Source: an uncultured Lachnospiraceae bacterium (GTDB lineage: Bacteria > Bacillota > Clostridia > Lachnospirales > Lachnospiraceae). Taken from it: a stretch of 5,083 nucleotides of DNA. The stretch lies in assembly GCA_934418055.1 (NCBI GenBank), contig CAKRWX010000197.1:1-5083 (forward strand). The letters are read 5' to 3'. Within the stretch, counting starts at the first letter, position 1; each line of letters starts with the position of its first letter. The translations under genes were made by a program, and so were the position numbers. Shown piece by piece: positions 1 through 5,083 of this stretch. A model generated the notes under the pieces. The model made no database searches. It was given only the letters and a program-made list of their open reading frames with translations, and had not been told where the DNA came from.

Positions 1-667
1 CTTCCATCTTCTTCATGTCTGCCTGACACGCTTCTTCCGGAATCTGTGCCATCTTGTCAAATACTACCTTCAGATCGGTCTCTTCGATCTTGATCCCGAA
101 CGTCCGACGGATCAATCCTTCGTCAAACGCACAGTTGTAAAATGCAGTTGGACGATATCCCAGCAGTCCAAGATTCGTGTACTTCATCGCCTTTACCGTA
201 TGATAAGCCATCACCAGTGCTTTTACTTTTCCTGCCGCCCGCTCATCATCCAGACTTCCATATACCGTATGGTAAGTCTTACCAAGTCTCCGCAATGATG
301 CTGCATTCATGGTCATGGCACATAATGCGTTGGCATATAACCTGGTGTTCTTTTCAAATGGGACTTCGTATGGCGCCCACAGAATGATCGGCACATCCAG
401 CATCTCTGTCAGGTAAGCCGCCGCGTCATCCCCTGTAAACGCGCCGTACACCATCACCACCAGATCTACGGAATTCTCTTTGAACTGTTCCACGATCTCT
501 TCCAGTGCCTGACTGGTGCATCCGATCTGACCGGCCTTTACCACGTCCACTTCTGGAAGATTCTTCTCAAGCCACCCTCCATACTCCCGGTCTCGCTGTT
601 CTGGAAGCTCCTTCGGCCATCGTCCGGAATAAGTCGTTACAAACCCCAGATGTAACTTTTTCTTCAC
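1..667 (-). CDS. L-fucose/L-arabinose isomerase superfamily protein, N-terminal part (cut by left edge)
   Basis: Only the first 222 codons are present; relatives are usually about 450-500 residues, so roughly half is missing. This frame was read directly from the minus strand. It opens with a hydrophobic strand and a sugar-isomerase-like segment (LGFVTTYSGRWPKELPEQR, residues 7-25). A Rossmann-like alternation follows (DLVVMVYGAFTGDDAAAYL, 68-86; VPIILWAPYEVPF, 92-104), then a second-domain segment (LGLLGYRPTAFYNCAFDEG, 166-184). This arrangement matches FucI/AraA-type isomerases, which interconvert aldoses and ketoses in the cytoplasm using a divalent metal. The metal-binding Glu/Asp residues lie in the missing C-terminal part, so neither activity nor substrate can be judged. 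The start is GTG, chosen because an AGGAGG lies 7 nt upstream. The gene seems to have its own promoter and palindromic operator, suggesting sugar-dependent control. Family assignment is fairly secure; naming it fucose or arabinose isomerase would be over-reading. Confidence 0.8.
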   Translation of the reverse strand, partial: MKKKLHLGFVTTYSGRWPKELPEQRDREYGGWLEKNLPEVDVVKAGQIGCTSQALEEIVEQFKENSVDLVVMVYGAFTGDDAAAYLTEMLDVPIILWAPYEVPFEKNTRLYANALCAMTMNAASLRRLGKTYHTVYGSLDDERAAGKVKALVMAYHTVKAMKYTNLGLLGYRPTAFYNCAFDEGLIRRTFGIKIEETDLKVVFDKMAQIPEEACQADMKKME

Positions 668-674
668 GTTCACG

Positions 675-680
675 CCTCCT
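675..680 (-). promoter_or_regulatory. Shine-Dalgarno site of the isomerase-family gene
   Basis: The minus strand reads AGGAGG, a perfect anti-16S match, 7 nt before the GTG at 667-665. A second in-frame GTG at 673-671 is only 1 nt from this site, too close for initiation, so the site decides the start. Confidence 0.85.
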
Positions 681-715
681 TATGTTTCGTTGAAGTGCTT
701 AATTTTAAAAGCATA

Positions 716-757
716 AACTCGTGTGTATATGGCTATATTATCATATACACACGAGTT
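716..757. promoter_or_regulatory. Perfect 16-bp inverted repeat, probable repressor operator
   Basis: The arm AACTCGTGTGTATATG (716-731) is exactly reverse-complementary to CATATACACACGAGTT (742-757), with a 10-nt AT-rich spacer (732-741). Arm centres are 26 bp apart, about 2.5 helical turns. On the minus strand one arm fills the spacer of the predicted promoter and the other covers the expected transcription start, the -10 box lying in the loop. That placement is classic for a dimeric or tetrameric repressor controlling the downstream isomerase-family gene. No regulator gene is in the window, so its family (GntR, LacI or other) cannot be named. An RNA hairpin role is less likely, because most of one arm would not be transcribed from this promoter and no U-run follows. 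Confidence 0.7.
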
Positions 758-762
758 GTCAA
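735..762 (-). promoter_or_regulatory. Predicted sigma-A promoter of the isomerase-family gene
   Basis: The minus strand carries a perfect -35 box TTGACA (762-757). After a 16-nt spacer comes TAATAT (740-735), a 4/6 match to the -10 consensus. An A/T-rich stretch with A-runs just upstream (about 770-800) could act as an UP element. The start of transcription would fall near 728, giving a leader of about 60 nt before the GTG start. The -35 is convincing; the -10 position is less certain, since the AT-rich DNA offers alternatives one or two bases away. Confidence 0.6.
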
Positions 763-843
763 TAGGTTTGCAGTTATTTTATCAATATTTTTTCTATTAT
801 GAATGGTTTTTCCGGAATCGTATATTCTTTCGTCTTATATTGT

Positions 844-2223
844 TCAACAGCCTGCTCGATTCTTCAATTTGTTTTTCAAATACCGGTAACACGGAACAGA
901 CACCACCGGAAGAGATGCCAGCCATGCCATGCCATCCTGGATATAATAGGCATACACACCGATCAATGCCGGGCCGAAGGCAACGGTCAATGTTCTCATA
1001 AAAAACTGCAGGATTCCTGCGATCACTGCATATCTTGGATACCCAAGAGTCTGGATCGTAACTCTGTGAAGGTACATCGGTGTCATCAGAAGCATACAGG
1101 CTACCAGCACATGGGTGTTGGAGCTGGCCACCGCAAATGCCATTTCATAAGCTTTTGGATCATTTGCAGATAAAAAGAGAGGGATCACATAGCCCTGCAC
1201 TGCAAATACGATCACGATCATTAGGGCTGTCAGACCAATTCCGATGCCTGTGATCTGAACCAGCCCCTTCTTGATCCGGTCAAACCGGCCTGCCCCAAGA
1301 TTCTGACCCACATAAACACTGACTCCCGTCTGGATCGCGATGATGATCGCCTCCAGCAGACCAAAAATCTTTCCACAAGCCGCAATTCCGGCGGTGAAAT
1401 AAGAACCAATCTGGTTCGTATGCTTGGACACAAAGAAACCTCCCATGGAGATCACCAGACTGTTAAAAAACATTGGTGCCCATAAACCGGACAGCTCTTT
1501 TATCAATTTCCAGTCTACCTTTAAATCCGAAGCCCGCAGGCGGAAAACCGGTGTTTTCACCGCCGCCCACAGGGCAATTCCCATGGACACAAACTGGGCG
1601 ATCCAGGTGGCTGCTGCCGCACCAGTCACTCCCCAGTGAAAAATCAGGACAAACATCAGATCCAGGACTACATTGACAATCGTGGAAATAGTCATAGACC
1701 AGAAGGTGATACTGCTGTTGCCATAGGCACGCAGCAGGCTGGCCGTAATATTGTAGACCAATCCGCATGGAATCGTCAGGATAAAGATCACCAGATACCT
1801 TCTGGTCATATGAATCACATCAGGCTGGACGCTCAGCAGCCGCATGATATGTTCCGTCTGCCACAAAAGCACTGCCGTTACCACGATTCCAAGACCAATA
1901 CTGATAAAAATGCCATTGGCCACAATACCGCGAAAGCCTTCTTCGTCATGATTGCCCACCCGTACAGAACCGGAAATACTGAACGCATTGGAGCAATCCC
2001 GCAAAAACGCATTGATCAGCCAGCATACCCAGCTGATACATCCCACTGCTGCCAGGGCATCCACTCCGACAAATTTTCCAACTACCACTGCGTCAACGAT
2101 CGAATATAACTGCTGGAACAGATTACCAAACACCAGTGGAAAAGAGAATGTCAAAATCATTTTCCAGGCTGTTCCCTCTGTCATATCCATGGCTGCTGCG
2201 CCTTTACTCTGCAACTTCATCAT
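844..2223 (-). CDS. MATE family efflux transporter (NorM/DinF-like branch)
   Basis: A 459-residue integral membrane protein, normal length for a MATE exporter, with about twelve hydrophobic segments. These carriers expel cationic drugs, metabolites or other small molecules in exchange for Na+ or H+. MATE signatures are the first helix FGNLFQQLYSIVDAVVVGKF (32-51, conserved Asp44), the LLRAYGNSSITFWSMTIS segment with TIVNVVLDLMFV (163-192), WGVTGAAAATWIAQ (197-210), and YVGQNLGAGRFDRIKKGL in the second half (304-321). Residues 73-100 (around LRDCSNAFSISGSVRVGN) diverge from the usual Gly/Ser-rich second helix. The start is the first of two adjacent ATGs, preceded by AAGGA 9 nt upstream. The frame stays open to an ATG at 2328, but that adds a hydrophilic 35-residue stretch coded by a structured leader. 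It lies downstream of another MATE gene on the same strand, though the two proteins are only distantly alike. Substrate unknown. Confidence 0.9.
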   Translation of the reverse strand: MMKLQSKGAAAMDMTEGTAWKMILTFSFPLVFGNLFQQLYSIVDAVVVGKFVGVDALAAVGCISWVCWLINAFLRDCSNAFSISGSVRVGNHDEEGFRGIVANGIFISIGLGIVVTAVLLWQTEHIMRLLSVQPDVIHMTRRYLVIFILTIPCGLVYNITASLLRAYGNSSITFWSMTISTIVNVVLDLMFVLIFHWGVTGAAAATWIAQFVSMGIALWAAVKTPVFRLRASDLKVDWKLIKELSGLWAPMFFNSLVISMGGFFVSKHTNQIGSYFTAGIAACGKIFGLLEAIIIAIQTGVSVYVGQNLGAGRFDRIKKGLVQITGIGIGLTALMIVIVFAVQGYVIPLFLSANDPKAYEMAFAVASSNTHVLVACMLLMTPMYLHRVTIQTLGYPRYAVIAGILQFFMRTLTVAFGPALIGVYAYYIQDGMAWLASLPVVSVPCYRYLKNKLKNRAGC

Positions 2224-2238
2224 CTTCCTTTTTCCTTT
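2224..2238 (-). promoter_or_regulatory. Purine-rich ribosome binding region of the downstream MATE gene
   Basis: The minus strand reads AAAGGAAAAAGGAAG directly before ATG ATG. The first AAGGA is 9 nt from the ATG at 2223 and the second is 5 nt from the ATG at 2220, so either could be used. By contrast the far-upstream ATG at 2328 has only an AGG touching the codon. This supports a start at 2223 (or 2220). Confidence 0.65.
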
Positions 2239-2249
2239 GCATCCACATT

Positions 2250-2273
2250 CAAGTCGAACGTCCGTGAGACTTG
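2250..2273 (-). repeat. Small inverted repeat in the leader of the downstream MATE gene
   Basis: CAAGTC (2250-2255) and GACTTG (2268-2273) form a 6-bp stem around a 12-nt loop. It abuts the larger hairpin at 2274-2326 with no intervening base, so the two could stack in the RNA. Alone a 6-bp stem is weak evidence; the direct contact with the larger structure is what makes it notable. Confidence 0.45.
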
Positions 2274-2326
2274 GCGCGTGATTCTGGTCAGCGTAAGCTG
2301 ACATATTCTTTACAGAATCACTGCGC
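2274..2326 (-). repeat. Long imperfect hairpin in the leader between the two MATE genes
   Basis: The outer stem pairs GCGCGTGATTCTG (2274-2286) with CAGAATCAC (2313-2321) plus GCGC (2323-2326), one T (2322) bulging out, giving 13 bp. Inside is a second stem, GTCAGC (2287-2292) with GCTGAC (2297-2302), closed by a GTAA loop on the plus strand (TTAC on the transcript). Ten unpaired bases (2303-2312) separate the stems on one side. It begins 34 nt after the stop of the upstream MATE gene and ends about 50 nt before the start of the next. No U-run follows on the minus strand, so it is not an ordinary intrinsic terminator. It could be an RNA stability or processing element, a cis-regulatory leader, or a copy of a dispersed palindromic repeat; the window cannot distinguish these. 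Confidence 0.7.
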
Positions 2327-2359
2327 ATCCTCGCGGAGCGTTTATCTCTGGTATCATGC

Positions 2360-3727
2360 TTATTCTTCCTGGTCGATCAGATCTTCTTTTTCAATATGTT
2401 CCATGTTTTTGAAGATCAGCAGGCAGATTCCCACTGCCAATACAATGGAAATATAATCCGCTGCCGGCTGGGCATAAATGACGCCGTCCAGGCCAAACAT
2501 ACCATTTAAAATAAGAATCAGAGGGATAAATACCAATCCCTGGCGACAGATGGTCAGGATCAGGGACGGAAGAGCCTTTCCCATACCCTGGATCGTATTA
2601 ATGCACAGGAACAAGATTCCCATTACCGGACCAGACAACTGCAGGGCAATGATCATCCGGATGCCATAATTTACTACATCGGCATCATTGATAAACATCC
2701 GGATGATGCTCTGTCTTGCAGCAACCATAAGTAATGTCAGCACAGTGCCCATGACTACTGCACAAAGACTGGTAAAACGGAACACCTGCATCAGACGTTT
2801 TTTATTCCTTGCACCATAATTATAACCGATCAGCGGCTGAATTCCTGCACAGAGACCGATCTGCAGCAGAACTACCAGCATATTGACCTTCGTAGCCACT
2901 CCCATAGCTGCTACCGGCGTATCTCCGTAGCTGACCAGCATCTGATTTAATACCATGTTGGCACAGCTCATCAGAATATTATTCAAGGAAGCTGGAATAC
3001 CGATCGACGCCACACTGAACGGGATATTCTCTCCCAGCTTGAAATCACGGATGTTAATGGACAAGCTGGATCTTTTTCTTAAGAAATACCCCAGATAAAA
3101 CAAGCTTGCTGCCATGTTTCCGATCACCGTCGCCACAGCAGCACCCACAACGCCCCAGCCTAACACCAGGATCATGATCGGATCCAGAACAATATTGACG
3201 ATAGTTCCGATCAGATTACCGATCATGGACTCTCTTGCCGCACCTTCACCTCTTAAAATATTACCAAAAGCAGTTCCAAACATGATAAATGGAGCGCCTA
3301 CGGCAATGAAAAATAAATAATCTCTCGCGTAATCAATGGTATTTTCACTGGCACCGATCATTTTCAGAATCCATTCCATGCCAAGAATAGAAATTAACCC
3401 TACAAAAATACCAACTCCAAGGGAACCATAACAGCAGAATGCAGAAATGTGTTTCGCTTTCTCCGGCTTATGTTCTCCCAGCGCCCTGGAAATGGCGGAA
3501 CTGCCGCCGATTCCAAACAGATTGCCTAATGCCATAAATACCATAAAAATTGGCGTTGCCAGAGAAACAGCCGCCACCTTCATGGGATCATTGGTCTGGC
3601 CAATGAAAAAGGTATCCGCCATGTTGTAGATCACCACCACCAGCATGGAAATCATGGTTGGGATGGCCATCACCGCTACGGCCTTGGATACCGGTGCTTT
3701 CTCAAAAAGTTCCTGATTTCGATTCAT
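2360..3727 (-). CDS. MATE family efflux transporter (MepA-like branch)
   Basis: A complete 455-residue, strongly hydrophobic protein with about twelve membrane segments, typical for a multidrug and toxin extrusion exporter in the cytoplasmic membrane, driven by Na+ or H+. Family signatures are the first helix with VVIYNMADTFFIGQ (31-44, conserved Asp38), GIGGSSAISRALGE (72-85), NILRGEGAARESMIGN (156-171) followed by VNIVLDPIMI (177-186) and WGVVGAAVAT (191-200), and QPLIGYNYGARNKKR (297-311) in the second half. The pattern resembles MepA-like Firmicute MATEs more than NorM; this is by eye. The C-terminus is a short charged tail (HIEKEDLIDQEE). The ATG lies one base after the scpB stop (TAA-G-ATG). 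An AGGAGG sits 12 nt upstream inside the scpB end, rather distant, so reinitiation by ribosomes finishing scpB is likely. Substrate cannot be predicted; multidrug export, antimicrobial resistance or metabolite export are all possible. Confidence 0.92.
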   Translation of the reverse strand: MNRNQELFEKAPVSKAVAVMAIPTMISMLVVVIYNMADTFFIGQTNDPMKVAAVSLATPIFMVFMALGNLFGIGGSSAISRALGEHKPEKAKHISAFCCYGSLGVGIFVGLISILGMEWILKMIGASENTIDYARDYLFFIAVGAPFIMFGTAFGNILRGEGAARESMIGNLIGTIVNIVLDPIMILVLGWGVVGAAVATVIGNMAASLFYLGYFLRKRSSLSINIRDFKLGENIPFSVASIGIPASLNNILMSCANMVLNQMLVSYGDTPVAAMGVATKVNMLVVLLQIGLCAGIQPLIGYNYGARNKKRLMQVFRFTSLCAVVMGTVLTLLMVAARQSIIRMFINDADVVNYGIRMIIALQLSGPVMGILFLCINTIQGMGKALPSLILTICRQGLVFIPLILILNGMFGLDGVIYAQPAADYISIVLAVGICLLIFKNMEHIEKEDLIDQEE

Positions 3728-3728
3728 C

Positions 3729-4367
3729 TTACTCTAATTCCTCCTGCTCTGTATCTTCCTGCTCATGTTCCTCAAACCGTGCTTTCAGTTCCTCTTCCAC
3801 CTCTACCCTGATCTCCTCCTCGCGGACTGGATCCATATCTGGCAGATTCTCTGTGGAACCGATGCCAAAACGGCGCAAAAACTCCTCGGTTGTGGCAAAT
3901 AATGCCGGATGTCCCGGTGCGTCCAGTCTTCCCACTTCCTGCACCAGGTTATATTCCACCAGACGATTGACCGCATGGTCCGATTTGACGCCACGGATCT
4001 TCTCAATCTCCATCTTTGTCACTGGCTGTTTGTAGGCAATGATGGAAAGAGTCTCCAGCACCACCTCGCTGAGCACCTGCTTCTTAGGAGAAGCCGCCAC
4101 CCGGATCAGATTCTCATAAAATCCGGTTCTGGTGCACATCTGGTAACTGCCCTCCAACTCGATGATCTCCATGCCCCGCTCTTCTTTGTCGTAGCGGGCT
4201 TTCAGCCGTTCTACCGCCTGTTTGGTTTCTTCTTCACTCTGCCCTGTGGCAATGGCCAGCTGACGCAGTTCCACCGATTTTCCCATGGTAAATAACACTG
4301 CCTCGACCACAGCCTCCAGATGCTTTTCTAATTGTTTTTCTTTTCTCGTCTGCTTCTTTTCTTCCAT
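3729..4367 (-). CDS. scpB: Segregation and condensation protein B (ScpB)
   Basis: A complete 212-residue cytoplasmic protein, slightly longer than many homologues (about 180-200) because of an acidic tail. ScpB dimers bind the kleisin ScpA and regulate the SMC-ScpA ring that compacts and segregates chromosomes. The N-terminus is Lys/Glu-rich (1-16), followed by winged-helix domain one (about 16-90, with HLEAVVEAVLFTMGKSVELR) and domain two (about 96-168). Domain two holds the family hallmarks LETLSIIAYKQPVTKMEIE (104-122), IRGVKSDHAVNRLVEYNLV (124-142) and EVGRLDAPGHPALFATTEEF (144-163). Residues 178-212 are very rich in Glu/Asp, probably disordered. AGGA lies 7 nt before the ATG. It follows scpA by 53 nt, the standard pairing in Firmicutes, and its stop nearly touches the first MATE start, implying co-transcription with that transporter. 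Confidence 0.96.
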   Translation of the reverse strand: MEEKKQTRKEKQLEKHLEAVVEAVLFTMGKSVELRQLAIATGQSEEETKQAVERLKARYDKEERGMEIIELEGSYQMCTRTGFYENLIRVAASPKKQVLSEVVLETLSIIAYKQPVTKMEIEKIRGVKSDHAVNRLVEYNLVQEVGRLDAPGHPALFATTEEFLRRFGIGSTENLPDMDPVREEEIRVEVEEELKARFEEHEQEDTEQEELE

Positions 4368-4374
4368 TCTTCCA

Positions 4375-4378
4375 TCCT
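4375..4378 (-). promoter_or_regulatory. Shine-Dalgarno site of scpB
   Basis: The minus strand reads AGGA, 7 nt before the ATG at 4367. It lies in the 53-nt gap after scpA, in which I see no convincing promoter or terminator. This supports the chosen start and expression of scpB from the scpA transcript. Confidence 0.6.
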
Positions 4379-4420
4379 ATTTAAAATTCAGGGAGCCTGC
4401 AGCCGTTGGTTTCATATTCT

Positions 4421-5083
4421 TTACTGCTGCATATCCACTTCCAGCTCTTTCAGATCCAGTTCCCCCTGCTCACCCTCCGGTTCCAGCGTCTCAATGTTCA
4501 TATCATCAAACAGATGCTCCTGTGTCAGATGGATTTTTCCCATCTTCATCAATTCCAGCACTGCCAGAAATGTTACCACCACCTCCAGCTTATCTGCCTG
4601 ACGCTCCAGAAGCTGACGGAAGCTGAACCTCCGGTTCTTTCTGGCATAGGCCATAACGGAGCCTACCTTCTGTTCCAGGCTGACCGGTTCCCTGCGGATG
4701 GTTCCAAATTTGCTTCGGATCGGATCGATCTTATTCTCCTGGCGTTTCATGATGGACTCAAAAATTGACTGCAGCTTCGCCAGCGTCAATCCGTCCAGAA
4801 GCTGATCTAAGTCCACCGGTTCCTCGTATTTTACCACTTCTTTAGGGATCGTCGGCACTTTATACAGGTGCTTTCCTGCATGATCCTCCAGTTCCTGAAG
4901 CTCCTGGGCCATGTATTTATACATCTTATATTCCAGAAGTCTCGCCATCAGTTCCGCTCTTGGATCCTCCTCTTCCCCGTCCTCGTTGACCTCCACAGGG
5001 AGAAGCATCCGGCACTTGATATCAATCAGGGTTGCCGCCATCACCAAAAACTCACTGACCACATTCAGATCTTCTGTTTCCAT
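4421..5083 (-). CDS. scpA: Segregation and condensation protein A (ScpA), N-terminus beyond the window
   Basis: The kleisin subunit of the SMC-ScpA-ScpB condensin; it bridges the two SMC ATPase heads and carries ScpB on its middle region. The window holds 220 codons. The first visible residues (DLNVVSEFLVMAATLIDIKCRMLLP, 5-29) are the conserved end of the N-terminal SMC-neck-binding domain. In complete ScpA this is preceded by about 40-50 residues including the FxGPLDLLL-type segment, absent here. The ATG at the window edge is therefore probably an internal Met and the gene runs on to the right. An acidic linker follows (31-41), then the ScpB-binding middle region (about 45-125). The C-terminal winged helix that binds the SMC head spans about 150-195 (KLEVVVTFLAVLELMKMGKI). 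An acidic tail ends in DMQQ. scpB follows 53 nt downstream. The full length would be near 265 residues. Confidence 0.95.
   Translation of the reverse strand: METEDLNVVSEFLVMAATLIDIKCRMLLPVEVNEDGEEEDPRAELMARLLEYKMYKYMAQELQELEDHAGKHLYKVPTIPKEVVKYEEPVDLDQLLDGLTLAKLQSIFESIMKRQENKIDPIRSKFGTIRREPVSLEQKVGSVMAYARKNRRFSFRQLLERQADKLEVVVTFLAVLELMKMGKIHLTQEHLFDDMNIETLEPEGEQGELDLKELEVDMQQ

Noticed and set aside
671..673. Alternative GTG start for the isomerase-family gene
   Set aside because: It is in frame but only 1 nt from the AGGAGG, too close for initiation; the GTG at 667 has 7-nt spacing.
142..693. Plus-strand open frames over the left-edge gene
   Set aside because: The minus strand here reads without interruption as a recognisable sugar-isomerase-family protein with an ideal ribosome site; the plus-strand frames are antisense shadows.
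716..757. Intrinsic terminator for the MATE gene ending at 844
   Set aside because: The hairpin is perfect but its stem is AT-rich toward the loop and no continuous U-run follows on the minus strand. The -35/-10 placement fits an operator better. A weak dual role cannot be excluded.
1636..2281. Plus-strand open frames over the MATE gene (and similar ones over scpB and scpA)
   Set aside because: Their translations have low-complexity, His/Pro/Ser-rich composition with no family resemblance, and they lie antisense to clearly coding frames.
2224..2328. N-terminal extension of the second MATE protein starting at the ATG at 2328
   Set aside because: The frame is open, but the ATG has no properly spaced ribosome site, the extra 35 residues are hydrophilic and unlike MATE N-termini, and the DNA is a structured palindrome. 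The ATG pair at 2223/2220 has good purine-rich sites.
2224..2359. Guanidine (ykkC or mini-ykkC) riboswitch before the MATE gene
   Set aside because: An ACGG occurs in the small loop, but the paired ACGR-loop hairpins of mini-ykkC and the conserved ykkC core are not recognisable. Left as an unassigned structured leader.
5081..5083. True start codon of scpA at the window edge
   Set aside because: The visible protein begins inside the conserved N-terminal kleisin domain, so about 40-50 residues must lie further right.
1..5083. CRISPR arrays, transposases, integrases, tRNA or rRNA genes
   Set aside because: No regularly spaced repeats, no transposase-like reading frames and no tRNA-like folds were seen; nearly all of the window is explained by the five minus-strand genes.

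Overview
The window looks like a chromosomal segment of a gut-type Firmicute, most likely a Lachnospiraceae/Clostridia relative. This is inferred from moderate GC content, AGGAGG-type ribosome binding sites, an scpA-scpB pair and the flavour of the proteins; no marker fixes the genus. All five genes read leftward on the minus strand, and two are cut by the window edges.

In transcription order (right to left) the window starts with most of scpA (kleisin subunit of the SMC condensin; its N-terminus lies beyond the right edge). After 53 nt comes a complete scpB (winged-helix partner subunit). One base after the scpB stop begins a 455-residue MATE-family transporter, so its translation is probably coupled to scpB. 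A 136-nt leader then precedes a second, clearly different MATE transporter of about 459 residues. That leader folds into two abutting inverted repeats. A 176-nt AT-rich intergenic region follows, and the last gene is the N-terminal 222 residues of a protein of the L-fucose/L-arabinose isomerase superfamily, cut by the left edge.

The first four genes could form one transcription unit (condensin subunits plus two exporters). The isomerase appears to have its own promoter: a perfect TTGACA -35 box on the minus strand, with a perfect 16-bp inverted repeat filling the spacer, flanking the -10 and covering the expected transcription start. This looks like a repressor operator and would make the isomerase a separately controlled sugar-metabolism gene.

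I see no mobile element, CRISPR array, RNA gene or strong candidate for a wholly new system. The two signals not explained by ordinary gene content are the operator/promoter palindrome at 716-757 and the double-hairpin leader at 2250-2326.
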